Source: Devosia equisanguinis
GTDB lineage: Bacteria > Pseudomonadota > Alphaproteobacteria > Rhizobiales > Devosiaceae
Assembly: GCF_900631955.1 (NCBI RefSeq)
Contig: NZ_UZWD01000038.1
Coordinates: 248,001-312,000 of the forward strand
Reading direction: 5' to 3'
Length of the DNA: 64,000 nucleotides
Program-made: the position numbers and the translations under genes
Part shown: piece after piece, positions 1 through 9,205 of the stretch
How positions within the stretch are numbered: the stretch's first letter is position 1
How the letters are laid out: each line of letters opens with the position of its first letter
The notes under the pieces: model-generated
Databases searched by the model: none
Told to the model about the DNA's origin: nothing
What the model saw: only the letters and a program-made list of their open reading frames with translations

Positions 1-269
1 AGCTCGGTGCCGTTGACGATGATCTGGCCTTCCTGATGCTCCTCCAGGCGATTGATGCAGCGGATGAGCGTCGACTTGCCGGACCCGGAAGGTCCGGCGA
101 TGACGATGCGCTCGCCCTTCATCACCTTGAGGTTGATGTCGCGCAGCACGTGGAAATCGCCATACCATTTGTGCATGTCGATGACTTCGATCGCGACTTC
201 GGTCTGGGAGACCTGCATGTGGCTGGTGTTGACGACACGGTCGACGGTGGTTTCGGAAACCTGAGACAT
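1..269 (-). CDS. aapP: General L-amino acid ABC transporter, ATP-binding subunit (5' part only)
   Basis: Only the N-terminal 89 residues or so lie in the window; the gene continues past base 1. The translation from the ATG at 269 contains the Walker A motif GPSGSGKST at about residues 59-67, after a roughly 25-residue N-terminal extension of the kind seen in AapP/BztD proteins. It powers uptake of a broad range of L-amino acids through the AapQ/AapM channel at the inner membrane. The start lies 4 bases after the aapM stop, so translation is probably coupled. Signature and Walker B motifs are outside the window. Confidence 0.93.
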   Translation of the reverse strand, partial: MSQVSETTVDRVVNTSHMQVSQTEVAIEVIDMHKWYGDFHVLRDINLKVMKGERIVIAGPSGSGKSTLIRCINRLEEHQEGQIIVNGTE

Positions 270-273
270 AGAG

Positions 274-1401
274 CTACCTCTTGTAGCCAGTGTTAAGACG
301 GCGCTCCATGAAGATGGAGTAGCGGGACATGCCGAAACAGAAGACCCAGAAGACCATGGCGGCGAAGATATAGCCGGTGGTCGCAGTATTGGCCGACTGC
401 CATTCAATGGCGGAGTCGTTCTTGGTCTTAACCGCTTCGAGCAGGTCTCTCATGCCGACGATGTAGACGAGCGACGTATCCTTGAACAAGGAAATGAAGT
501 TGTTCACGATCCCCGGGATCACGTGCTTGAGCGCCTGGGGCAGGATGATGAACCACATCCGTCTCCAATAGCCCAAACCCAAGGCCGCCGCCGCTTCATA
601 TTGCCCCCGCGGGATGGCCTGCAGGCCGCCGCGCACCACTTCAGCCATATAGGCCGAGGTGAAGAGCGTGACACCGACGAGCGCACGGAGGAATTTGTCC
701 ACGGTCATGCCCTGCGGCATGAACAGCGGCAACATCACCGAAGCCATGAACAGGATGGTGATCAGCGGTACCGCACGGATCAGTTCGATGAACATGATGC
801 AGACGGTCTTGATGATCGGCAGGTTGGACTGGCGCCCCAGCGCCAGCACGATGCCCATGGGGAAAGATAAGGTGATGCCGACCACCGAGATGATCAGGGT
901 GACCAGAAGACCACCCCACTGCTCGGTTGGCACAACTCGCAGGCCGAACAGGCCGCCAGCAAGCAGGATGTAGCTGACGATCGGATAGACGATCAGCAAT
1001 AGCACCGCATTGAGGCGCTTGAACGGCATTTTGGGGATCAGCATCGGCGTCAGGAGCAGTGCACCCAGCGCAAATACCAGGTTCGGACGCCAGAACTCCT
1101 GCACCGGATAGAAGCCGTAGATGAAGAAGTTCATCTCAGCAGCGATATAGGCCCAGCACGCACCGGCATTTTCAAGCCGGCACTGTTCCACCGTGCCACC
1201 AGGGCCAACGGCATTGCCGAAGAAAAACCCGTAAAGCGGCGGCACCACCCAGAGCAGGAAAGCCGCGCCGAGCACAGTCAGCACTGAATCGAGCGGCGTT
1301 GCGAAGAGGTTCTTGCGAGCCCAGGCCACAATGCCGCTGGTGCGGATCGGCGCAGGACGCGCAGGAACAATTTCGGATCGGACGAAACCAATATCTGTCA
1401 T
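274..1401 (-). CDS. aapM: General L-amino acid ABC transporter, permease subunit AapM
   Basis: The 375-residue membrane protein has several hydrophobic segments and a C-terminal permease domain. Its EAA-type cytoplasmic loop (EAAAALGLGYWRRMWF followed by ILPQAL) sits near residues 265-290 and contacts the ATPase. The first periplasmic loop, about residues 60-100, is long, as is typical of AapM/BztC and unlike the shorter HisM-type permeases. Length matches the family (about 380). It pairs with AapQ to form the channel. It lies between aapQ and aapP with 9- and 4-base gaps, so it belongs to a tight operon. Confidence 0.95.
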   Translation of the reverse strand: MTDIGFVRSEIVPARPAPIRTSGIVAWARKNLFATPLDSVLTVLGAAFLLWVVPPLYGFFFGNAVGPGGTVEQCRLENAGACWAYIAAEMNFFIYGFYPVQEFWRPNLVFALGALLLTPMLIPKMPFKRLNAVLLLIVYPIVSYILLAGGLFGLRVVPTEQWGGLLVTLIISVVGITLSFPMGIVLALGRQSNLPIIKTVCIMFIELIRAVPLITILFMASVMLPLFMPQGMTVDKFLRALVGVTLFTSAYMAEVVRGGLQAIPRGQYEAAAALGLGYWRRMWFIILPQALKHVIPGIVNNFISLFKDTSLVYIVGMRDLLEAVKTKNDSAIEWQSANTATTGYIFAAMVFWVFCFGMSRYSIFMERRLNTGYKR

Positions 1402-1410
1402 GGCGCCCTC

Positions 1411-2601
1411 CTACCGTTCCACCAGCTTAACCCGGGCGTTGTACCAATTCATGATCGCCGAGGTGAGCAGTGAGAATGTGAGATAGACGGCCATAGTGAT
1501 GGCGATACATTCGATCGCCCGGCCAGTCTGGTTGAGAGAGGTGCCGGCAAAGACGTTCACCAGTTCGGGGTAGCCAATGGCGGCGCCCAGCGATGAGTTC
1601 TTTGTCAGATTGAGATATTGGCTGGTGAGCGGTGGCACGATCACCCGCATGGCCTGCGGAACGATGACCAGACGCAGTCTGTCGCCCTCCTTGAGCCCAA
1701 GCGATGCGGCGGCTTCAGTCTGCCCATGGCTGACTGACTGGATACCGCCGCGAACCGTCTCGGCAATGAAGGCTGCCGTATAGATGGTGAGACCAAAGGC
1801 GAGGGCAACGAATTCCGGCGGCAATTGCAGGCCACCGCGGAAATTGAAACGCTCCAGCACTGGAATTTCGAAAGCCACGCTGGCGCCGCTGACCCAGAAG
1901 ACCAGCGCCGTTACGCCGAAGAGTATCACAAGGGACGTCAGGAACACCGGAAAGCGCTGTCCGGTAGCCTCGAGCCGTTTCTTGGCCCAGCGCCTCAGCA
2001 CGATGACGCCGATAATTGCCAACAGCAGGCCGAGCCAGACGAAGTTGAACTGCTCGTCCGGTATGGGTCGCGGCACCATCACGCCGCGCTGGTTGATGAA
2101 GGAATCAAAGGGTAGTTCCAGCGAGTTACGAACCGCCGGCATTGATTTGAGGACGGCGAAGTACCAGAAGAACAGCTGCAGCAGCAGAGGGATGTTGCGG
2201 ATCACCTCGATATAGACGGTGGCGATGCTGGAGACGATGAAATTGGTGCTCAGCCGAGCAATGCCGATGGTGAAGCCAAGAATGGTGGCGAAGATGATGC
2301 CCACCACGGCAACCAGCAAAGTGTTCAAGAGCCCGACCAGAAACGCTTCCCAGTAGTAGGAGGCGCGGGACCAGGGCAACAGCGAGAAAGAGATGTCGAA
2401 GCCGGCGGTCCGCCACAGGAAGTCGAAGCCGGTGGTCTTGTTCTGCGCTGCCAGATTGGCGGCGGTGTTGCCGATGATCCATGAAATGAAGGCGATGATG
2501 ATGCCAGCCACGACCACCTGGTAAATGATCCCTCGGATCATCGGGTCGTTGAAAAAGCTGGGCCGTGGGGCCGATTGAGGGCCCGTATCGTAAGTTGTCA
2601 T
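1411..2601 (-). CDS. aapQ: General L-amino acid ABC transporter, permease subunit AapQ
   Basis: The 396-residue permease has a hydrophobic N-terminal helix at about residues 24-48, several further membrane segments, and the EAA loop EAAASLGLKEGDRLRL followed by VIVPQ near residue 300. This is the longer partner of AapM in the Aap/Bzt family of the polar amino acid uptake group. It is separated from aapJ by a 108-base gap that holds a strong terminator-like hairpin, so its expression probably depends on read-through from the aapJ promoter. Confidence 0.95.
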   Translation of the reverse strand: MTTYDTGPQSAPRPSFFNDPMIRGIIYQVVVAGIIIAFISWIIGNTAANLAAQNKTTGFDFLWRTAGFDISFSLLPWSRASYYWEAFLVGLLNTLLVAVVGIIFATILGFTIGIARLSTNFIVSSIATVYIEVIRNIPLLLQLFFWYFAVLKSMPAVRNSLELPFDSFINQRGVMVPRPIPDEQFNFVWLGLLLAIIGVIVLRRWAKKRLEATGQRFPVFLTSLVILFGVTALVFWVSGASVAFEIPVLERFNFRGGLQLPPEFVALAFGLTIYTAAFIAETVRGGIQSVSHGQTEAAASLGLKEGDRLRLVIVPQAMRVIVPPLTSQYLNLTKNSSLGAAIGYPELVNVFAGTSLNQTGRAIECIAITMAVYLTFSLLTSAIMNWYNARVKLVER

Positions 2602-2671
2602 TTATGCTGTCCCTTGGCCGCGAAGAGCCGCCGCGCAGCCAAGACGGCGCGCAGTCGACGGAACAAAAAGT

Positions 2672-2694
2672 CCGGCGCTCCAAGGGAGCGCCGG
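2672..2694 (-). terminator. Intrinsic terminator / attenuator between aapJ and aapQ
   Basis: A perfect 10-bp inverted repeat (CCGGCGCTCC / GGAGCGCCGG, 3-base loop) is followed on the minus strand by ACTTTTTG. That is a canonical rho-independent terminator just after the aapJ stop and before aapQ. It likely causes partial termination, giving excess binding protein over membrane components, and may stabilise the aapJ transcript. Confidence 0.85.
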
Positions 2695-2709
2695 CTCAAT
2701 TCGTTCGGC

Positions 2710-3726
2710 TTAGCGGATCGGCGGGGAGTACTGGATGCCGCCGTCGCGCCACAGGGCATTCAGGCCGCGTTCCAGCCCGATCGGGGTATCCGGACCCACG
2801 TTACGATCGTAGCTCTCTGCGTAGTTACCGACCAGCTTGATGATCTGGTAGGCCCAGGCATTGTCGAGGCCGAGCGGCGCACCGAACTCGCCTTCAACGC
2901 CAAGCAGGCGCTTGATGGCCGGGTTGTCCGAACCGAGCTGTTCATCGACGTTGGCCGAGCTTACACCAAGCTCTTCGGCCTCGAGCAGCGCGAAATAGGT
3001 CCAGCGAGCGATGTTGAACCACTGCGTGTCACCGGCGCGAACCACGGGGCCGAGCGGCTCCTTGGAAATGATCTCGGGCAGGATGATGTGATCGTCTGGA
3101 TTGGCGAACTTAGAACGTTCCGCCGCGAGGGCAGAGGAGTCGGTGGTGTAAACGTCGCAGCGGCCGTCTTCGTAGGCCTTCACCACTTCGTCCTGATCAA
3201 CGAACACAACAGTGTTGAATTCCATGCTGTTGGCGGCGAAATAGTCGGCGGCGTTGAGTTCGGTGGTGGTGCCGGACTCGATACAAATAGCAGCGCCGCT
3301 GAGGTCGAGTGCGGAATCGATGGCGTCTTCCTTGCGCACCATGAAGCCCTGACCGTCATAGAACATGGTGCCCACAAAGCTGATGCCCAGCTGGGTATCG
3401 CGGCTCATGGTCCAGGTCGTGGTGCGCGAGAGAACATCCACTTCGCCAGCGGAAAGGGCGGTGAAACGCTCCTGGCTGGTCAGCGAGGTGAAGCGAACGG
3501 CGTCCGCGTCGTTGAAGATTGCGGCAGCCATGGCGCGGCAGAAGTCGACTTCCAGGCCAGTCCACACATTGTTGGAGTCGGGAGCAGAGAAACCGGCGAC
3601 GCCACCGGTCACGCCGCACTGGATAAATCCCTTTGCCTTGACATCATCAAGGATTGCCGCCTGTGCGGCGGTCGCGCCGAGCCCCAGCGAGGCCGCGACT
3701 GCGATCGATACGAGCGCTTTTTGCAT
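2710..3726 (-). CDS. aapJ: General L-amino acid ABC transporter, periplasmic binding protein AapJ
   Basis: The 338-residue protein begins with a clear signal peptide (hydrophobic stretch, then ATAAQA at about residues 18-23) and continues as a type 3 extracellular solute-binding domain. The motif VDFCRAMAAAIF and the segment SRTTTWTMSRD are characteristic of AapJ/BztA. It binds amino acids in the periplasm and delivers them to AapQM. It is the first gene of the aapJQMP operon and divergent from metC, so its promoter lies within 3727-3946. An AAGG-type ribosome site precedes the ATG. Confidence 0.95.
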   Translation of the reverse strand: MQKALVSIAVAASLGLGATAAQAAILDDVKAKGFIQCGVTGGVAGFSAPDSNNVWTGLEVDFCRAMAAAIFNDADAVRFTSLTSQERFTALSAGEVDVLSRTTTWTMSRDTQLGISFVGTMFYDGQGFMVRKEDAIDSALDLSGAAICIESGTTTELNAADYFAANSMEFNTVVFVDQDEVVKAYEDGRCDVYTTDSSALAAERSKFANPDDHIILPEIISKEPLGPVVRAGDTQWFNIARWTYFALLEAEELGVSSANVDEQLGSDNPAIKRLLGVEGEFGAPLGLDNAWAYQIIKLVGNYAESYDRNVGPDTPIGLERGLNALWRDGGIQYSPPIR

Positions 3727-3887
3727 TTATTTGCCTTTTTGTTTCCTGACCCTGTCGTCTATTCGGAACCTATCAAGTTTGCCGAGGCTCCGATTGCACC
3801 ACCGCCTTTGTGTGACGGTTGTGATGCTGTTAAGCATGCAAGCGTCTATTGACCGTAACGTCAAGGGCAGAAGGTACATTGGGACAG

Positions 3888-3917
3888 CATCTCTGTCTCT
3901 TTTTTAGACAGATGATG
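3888..3917 (+). other. Hairpin in the metC leader
   Basis: TCTGTCT at 3892-3898 pairs with AGACAGA at 3906-3912, and flanking CATC/GATG extends the stem with a one-base bulge. The loop is T-rich (CTTTTTT). It lies 30 bases upstream of the metC ATG. It could be a transcript-leader structure or simply part of the divergent promoter region. No SAM-II riboswitch core was recognised. Confidence 0.35.
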
Positions 3918-3946
3918 AATGTGATCCGTTTTTGAGCAGTCGATAC

Positions 3947-5134
3947 ATGAGCGACCAGAACAACAAAATCCCAGCAAACACGGCGGTCGAGACGATCCTG
4001 ACCCATGGCGGCCGTGAGCCGAACGACCATTTCGGCTTTGTGAACACACCAGTCTTCCGGGGCTCGACTGTGCTGTTCAAAACTCTGGCGGATCTGGATT
4101 CCCAGCAGCAGCCCTATCTATATGGGCGAGCAGGCAATCCCACCACCGAAGGTGTCGAATCAGTGGTGACGGCACTCGAGGGCGCTCATCGTACCCAGCT
4201 GGTGCCCTCAGGCCTGGCGGCGATCACTGTCGCGTTGATGTCCTGCCTGCGCTCAGGCGACGAGGTACTGATCAGCGACAGCGCCTATGAGCCAACCCGC
4301 GCCTTTGCCGACGGCTACCTGGCCAAGGCCGGTATCAAGGCCCGCTATTTCGACCCGCGCATCGGCGGAGGCATAGCCGAGCTGATTCAGGCCAATACGC
4401 GCGCCATCTTCGTGGAAAGTCCGGGGTCGCTGACTTTTGAAGTACAGGACCTGCCGGCGATCGCCGCCGCCGCCCACAAGCACGACATCCGGGTCATCGT
4501 TGACAACACCTGGGCGAGCCCCCTGTTTTATAAGCCGCTGGCGCTCGGTGCCGACATTGTGGTGCATTCGGCAACCAAGATGTTTTCCGGCCATTCCGAC
4601 ACCTTTGGCGGCACCATCTCGACCACGGAGGCCGCGTGGAAAGATGTGGAGAGCACCCGCCGGCTGCTTGGATTCTACACTTCAGGCGACGAAGCCTTCC
4701 TGCTGTCGCGTGGCTTAAAGACCCTTGCCATCCGCATGCGCGAGCATGAGCAGCGTGCGCTCGATTTTGCCAGTTGGCTGGAGCAACAGGAGGGCGTTGC
4801 GAGCGTGTTGCACCCTGCCCTGCCGAGCCACCCCGACCACGCCTTGTGGAAGCGCGACTTCACCGGTTCGGGCAGCCTTTTCTCCTTCGTCCTGCCGCGT
4901 GGTCCACGCTCGGCCCTTGCGGCCTTTGTCGATGATCTGCGCATCTTCAGCATGGGCTATTCCTGGGGCGGCTATGAAAGCCTGTGCCTACCGGCCAAGC
5001 TGGTGAAGAACCGTACGGCTGTCCCATGGAACAGTGAAGGTCATTTGCTGCGCCTGCATATCGGTTTCGAAGACTTGGAAGACCTCAAGTCCGACCTCGC
5101 CGATGGCTTGGAGCGTTACGCAAAGGCCCGGTAA
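3947..5134 (+). CDS. metC: Cystathionine beta-lyase (PLP-dependent Cys/Met metabolism enzyme)
   Basis: The 395-residue fold-type I PLP enzyme cleaves cystathionine to homocysteine, pyruvate and ammonia in methionine synthesis. Visible features are YLYGRAGNPT, the cofactor-binding Asp in VDNTWASP, and the Schiff-base lysine in SATKMFSGHSD at about residue 211. The C-terminal SWGGYESL motif fits a beta-lyase. I chose the ATG at 3947; a TTG at 3932 would add five residues. Neither has a strong ribosome site. It is divergent from aapJ, an arrangement I recall from rhizobial genomes. Confidence 0.92.
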   Translation: MSDQNNKIPANTAVETILTHGGREPNDHFGFVNTPVFRGSTVLFKTLADLDSQQQPYLYGRAGNPTTEGVESVVTALEGAHRTQLVPSGLAAITVALMSCLRSGDEVLISDSAYEPTRAFADGYLAKAGIKARYFDPRIGGGIAELIQANTRAIFVESPGSLTFEVQDLPAIAAAAHKHDIRVIVDNTWASPLFYKPLALGADIVVHSATKMFSGHSDTFGGTISTTEAAWKDVESTRRLLGFYTSGDEAFLLSRGLKTLAIRMREHEQRALDFASWLEQQEGVASVLHPALPSHPDHALWKRDFTGSGSLFSFVLPRGPRSALAAFVDDLRIFSMGYSWGGYESLCLPAKLVKNRTAVPWNSEGHLLRLHIGFEDLEDLKSDLADGLERYAKAR

Positions 5135-5230
5135 GCCAAGAGTATTTTTGCGGGCGGTGAACATCTGCCCGCATCGGCCGCTCGGCACTTGCCCTTTGCC
5201 GAGGAACAGGCTAACGGATGCACGTGATCT

Positions 5231-5307
5231 CGGAGTGTAGCTCAGCCTGGTAGAGCACCGGTTTTGGGAACCGGGGGTCCAAAGTTCGAATCTTTGTACT
5301 CCGACCA
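5231..5307 (+). tRNA. tRNA-Pro (anticodon TGG)
   Basis: A 77-base cloverleaf with an encoded CCA end. The acceptor stem CGGAGTG pairs with TACTCCG through one G-T wobble, and the T arm carries GTTCGAATC. The anticodon stem CCGGT/ACCGG encloses loop TTTGGGA with anticodon TGG at 5265-5267. Confidence 0.96.
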
Positions 5308-5335
5308 TCGCACCGCATCGTGTTGAGGATTCTGC

Positions 5336-5641
5336 ATGACCGCCCGTATCTACCGCCCTGCCCGCAACGCCATGCAGTCCGGCAGGGGCAAGTCGAAGCA
5401 ATGGGTTCTGGTGCATGAATTGGCGGTTCCGCGCACCATCGATCCGCTGATGGGCTATACTAGCTCATCCGACATGGAGCAGCAGGTACGCCTGTCGTTC
5501 GACACGCTTGAGCTGGCCGAGGCCTATGCTCAGCGTAACGGCATTGCCTATACCGTCCAGCCTGCGCATGAGCCGACGCCCAAGCGCGTCAGCTATCCGG
5601 ACAACTTCAGGTCCGACCGCAAGACGCCCTGGACGCACTGA
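5336..5641 (+). CDS. NADH dehydrogenase accessory subunit, NDUFS4-like (ETC complex I subunit)
   Basis: A 101-residue protein of the alphaproteobacterial family related to mitochondrial complex I subunit NDUFS4 (18 kDa/AQDQ). Typical features are the N-terminal MTARIYRPARNAMQSG, the central WVLVHE strand and the C-terminal YPDNFRSDRKTPWTH. It is a peripheral accessory subunit of the respiratory NADH:quinone oxidoreductase at the cytoplasmic membrane. It lies 28 bases after tRNA-Pro, away from the main nuo operon, which is usual for this subunit. Confidence 0.9.
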   Translation: MTARIYRPARNAMQSGRGKSKQWVLVHELAVPRTIDPLMGYTSSSDMEQQVRLSFDTLELAEAYAQRNGIAYTVQPAHEPTPKRVSYPDNFRSDRKTPWTH

Positions 5642-5768
5642 TCCGGCTGACATTGTGATTCCGTCTGGCGCCGCAAGAGATTGCGGCGCTTTGCTTTTTT
5701 GCACTACGGTAAGCGTGTTCAGCTCGGTTCGCCGGCTGGTCAGATGTTCCATTTGCCGGAGTGATCCC

Positions 5769-6635
5769 ATGAAAGCCCGACATTTCCTCGCTACTTTCTC
5801 CGCAGTTCTGGCCATGTGCACGTCAGCGTCAGCGGCACCCGCGCTTTGGAAGATCAGCGACGAGGACAGTTCAATCTGGCTGTTTGGCTCCGTACACTTG
5901 CTGCCTCCCGACATCGACTGGCGCAGCGAAGCCCTGGACGATCTTCTGCAGACGGCCGACCGGGTCTACTTCGAAACCGACATCAGTCCGGAAGCGCAGC
6001 TGACGATTACGCCCCTGACAATCAAGCTGGGGTTCAGCAATGACGGCACCCTGCTCAACCAGCATATCGGCCCGGAACTGACCGATCGGCTGCGCGAGGC
6101 CGCCAAGGCCTATGACATGCCGATGCCCTTCCTTCTCACCATGCAGCCATGGATGGCCGCTACCACCATTTCTGTCGGCGTCATGGCGGGGTCGGGATAC
6201 GATCCGACCCTCGGCGTCGAAAATGTGCTGGGCCGCGAAGTGCCTAAAGAGCGTCAGGGCTTTCTGGAAACACCGGAGGAGCAGATCGGCTTTCTCGGCG
6301 GCGGAACCATGGACGAGCAGATTGCCATGCTCGAGGCCACGCTCGACACGCTCCACGTCATGATGACCGACCTCGACGCCATGGTTGCCGCATGGATGGA
6401 CGGTGATCCGGATGCCTTGGGCGAAATCTTCATGGAACAGATGGGCGGATATGACAGTGGCATGGTCAGCCGGCTCATCGATCAGCGCAATGCCAATTGG
6501 ACAGACCAGATTGCCGGCATGCTGGAGCGAAACGAGGAGGCGCTCCTGATTGTCGGCGCCGCGCATATGACCGGCTCGACCAGCGTGGTCAAGATGCTGC
6601 AAAAGCGCGGCTATGCCAGCGAGCGCATACAATAG
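5769..6635 (+). CDS. TraB/GumN family protein
   Basis: The 288-residue protein has a signal peptide (MKARHFLATFSAV, cleavage near ASA-AP). The two family hallmarks are present: SIWLFGSVHLLP near the N-terminus and LLIVGAAHMTG near the C-terminus, each with the paired G..H residues thought to be functional in TraB/Tiki-like putative metalloproteases. Length fits GumN-type periplasmic members. The ATG at 5769 is preferred over the longer frame because it starts the signal peptide and follows a GGAG-type site. The substrate is unknown. Confidence 0.85.
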   Translation: MKARHFLATFSAVLAMCTSASAAPALWKISDEDSSIWLFGSVHLLPPDIDWRSEALDDLLQTADRVYFETDISPEAQLTITPLTIKLGFSNDGTLLNQHIGPELTDRLREAAKAYDMPMPFLLTMQPWMAATTISVGVMAGSGYDPTLGVENVLGREVPKERQGFLETPEEQIGFLGGGTMDEQIAMLEATLDTLHVMMTDLDAMVAAWMDGDPDALGEIFMEQMGGYDSGMVSRLIDQRNANWTDQIAGMLERNEEALLIVGAAHMTGSTSVVKMLQKRGYASERIQ

Positions 6636-6646
6636 CAGCAAAAGCA

Positions 6647-6675
6647 AATGCCCCCCGGCAAAGCCGGAGGGCATT
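6647..6675. terminator. Bidirectional terminator between convergent genes
   Basis: A 13-base arm AATGCCCCCCGGC pairs with GCCGGAGGGCATT across an AAA loop with one mismatch. It lies 11 bases after the TraB/GumN stop and 25 bases beyond the stop of the convergent oxidoreductase gene, so it can serve both. T-tracts are short. Confidence 0.7.
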
Positions 6676-6700
6676 CATTATTGGAGCGGGGGACAAGCGC

Positions 6701-7852
<1,152 letters not shown>

Positions 7853-7903
7853 TTTTCTCTCCCGATACGTATTGGGTACCAAACCTCATCCTGCAGCGGA
7901 TGT

Positions 7904-7965
7904 CATCCCGGCGGAGGCCGGGATGCATCTCGCCATGTCAAGATGGGCCCCGGCATTCGCCGGGG
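7904..7965. repeat. Pair of GC-rich palindromic intergenic repeats (REP-like)
   Basis: Two hairpins lie 22 bases apart between the oxidoreductase and isomerase genes. The first is CATCCCGGC / GCCGGGATG (7904-7925, loop GGAG). The second is CCCCGGC / GCCGGGG (7948-7965, loop ATTC). The paired, inverted arrangement resembles extragenic palindromic elements known from many Proteobacteria. Confidence 0.7.
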
Positions 7966-7984
7966 TGAATCCCCTTGATGGTGC

Positions 7985-9043
7985 TTAGCTCAGGCCCAGC
8001 ATCTTGCGGTTCGCCGCCTGATCGGTGCCGCCGGACGCAAAGTCGTCAAAGGCCTTTTCGGTGACCCTGATGATATAGCTCTGGATCAGTTCCGCGCCTT
8101 CGCGGGCACCATCTTCGGGATGCTTGAGCGCGCATTCCCATTCGAGCACGGCCCAGCCCTTGAAGTCATTGGCCGCCATCTTGGCAAAGATCGCCGGGAA
8201 ATCCACCTGGCCATCGCCGATAGAGCGGAAGCGCCCTGCCCGGTTTACCCAGGACTGGAAGCCGCCATAGACGCCTTGGCGTCCGGTCGGATTGAATTCG
8301 GCATCCTTGACGTGGAAGGCCTTGATGCGATCCTTGTAGATGTCGATGTAGTCGAGATAGTCGAGCTGCTGCAGCACAAAGTGGCTCGGATCGTAGAGCA
8401 GATTGGCGCGCGGATGGTTCTTCACGCGGTCGAGAAACATCTCGTAGGAGACGCCGTCATGAAGGTCTTCCCCGGGGTGGATTTCGTAGCAGACATCCAC
8501 ACCTGCCTCGTCGAAGGCATTGAGGATCGGGGTCCAGCGGCGTGCCAGCTCATCGAATGCCTCTTCGACCAGGCCCGCCGGGCGTTGTGGCCAAGGATAG
8601 ATATAGGGCCATGCCAGCGAACCGGAGAAGGTTGCATGCGCATTAAGGCCAAGGTTCTTTGACGCCTTGGCCGCATTCATCATGGTCTGCACCGCCCATT
8701 CCTGGCGGGCTTTCGGGTTGCCATGCACGGACGCCGGGGCGAAGCCATCGAACGCCGTATCATAAGCGGGGTGGACGGCGACGAGCTGCCCCTGAAGGTG
8801 AGTCGAAAGCTCGGTGATCTCCAGCCCGTGGCTGTTGACAATGCCCTTGATTTCGTCCGCGTAAGTCTTGGAATTGGCGGCCTTTTCGAGATCGATGAAG
8901 CTCGAAACCCAAGTCGGAATCTGCACGCCCTTATAGCCCAGGCCGGCAGCCCAGCGGCAAATATTGTCGAGCGTATCGAACGGCGCCTGATCGCCCGCGA
9001 ACTGGGCGAGGAAAATGGCGGGGCCTTTAACAGTGGTGGCCAT
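7985..9043 (-). CDS. Sugar phosphate isomerase/epimerase, xylose-isomerase-like TIM barrel (first of two)
   Basis: The 352-residue protein belongs to the AP-endonuclease-2 / xylose-isomerase-like TIM-barrel family. Candidate metal ligands are visible in order: Glu in CYEIHPGE, Asp in LLYDPSHF, His in AFHVKD and Glu in VLEWE. The ATG at 9043 follows AGAGGAG and is preferred over an in-frame start 10 codons upstream. The family includes IolE/IolI-type inositol enzymes and keto-sugar epimerases. Its placement between two Gfo/Idh oxidoreductases suggests they handle successive oxidised sugar intermediates. Confidence 0.88.
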   Translation of the reverse strand: MATTVKGPAIFLAQFAGDQAPFDTLDNICRWAAGLGYKGVQIPTWVSSFIDLEKAANSKTYADEIKGIVNSHGLEITELSTHLQGQLVAVHPAYDTAFDGFAPASVHGNPKARQEWAVQTMMNAAKASKNLGLNAHATFSGSLAWPYIYPWPQRPAGLVEEAFDELARRWTPILNAFDEAGVDVCYEIHPGEDLHDGVSYEMFLDRVKNHPRANLLYDPSHFVLQQLDYLDYIDIYKDRIKAFHVKDAEFNPTGRQGVYGGFQSWVNRAGRFRSIGDGQVDFPAIFAKMAANDFKGWAVLEWECALKHPEDGAREGAELIQSYIIRVTEKAFDDFASGGTDQAANRKMLGLS

Positions 9044-9205
9044 GGGGAGGTCTCCTCTCGAGGCCCCGCACACCGCACTGCCGGGGCTTGTTCTTATGAT
9101 TTCGGCGTATGGGCCGCATGCTAGTCGGGCGACGATTGCTCGCCGCCCAACATTTTATTCAGCAGTGTTGACCGGCGCCGAGCGCCTGTCAATGAGGTAC
9201 GTCCA

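Noticed and set aside
3727..3946. SAM-II or other methionine riboswitch upstream of metC
   Set aside because: A short hairpin is present, but the conserved SAM-II core was not recognised.
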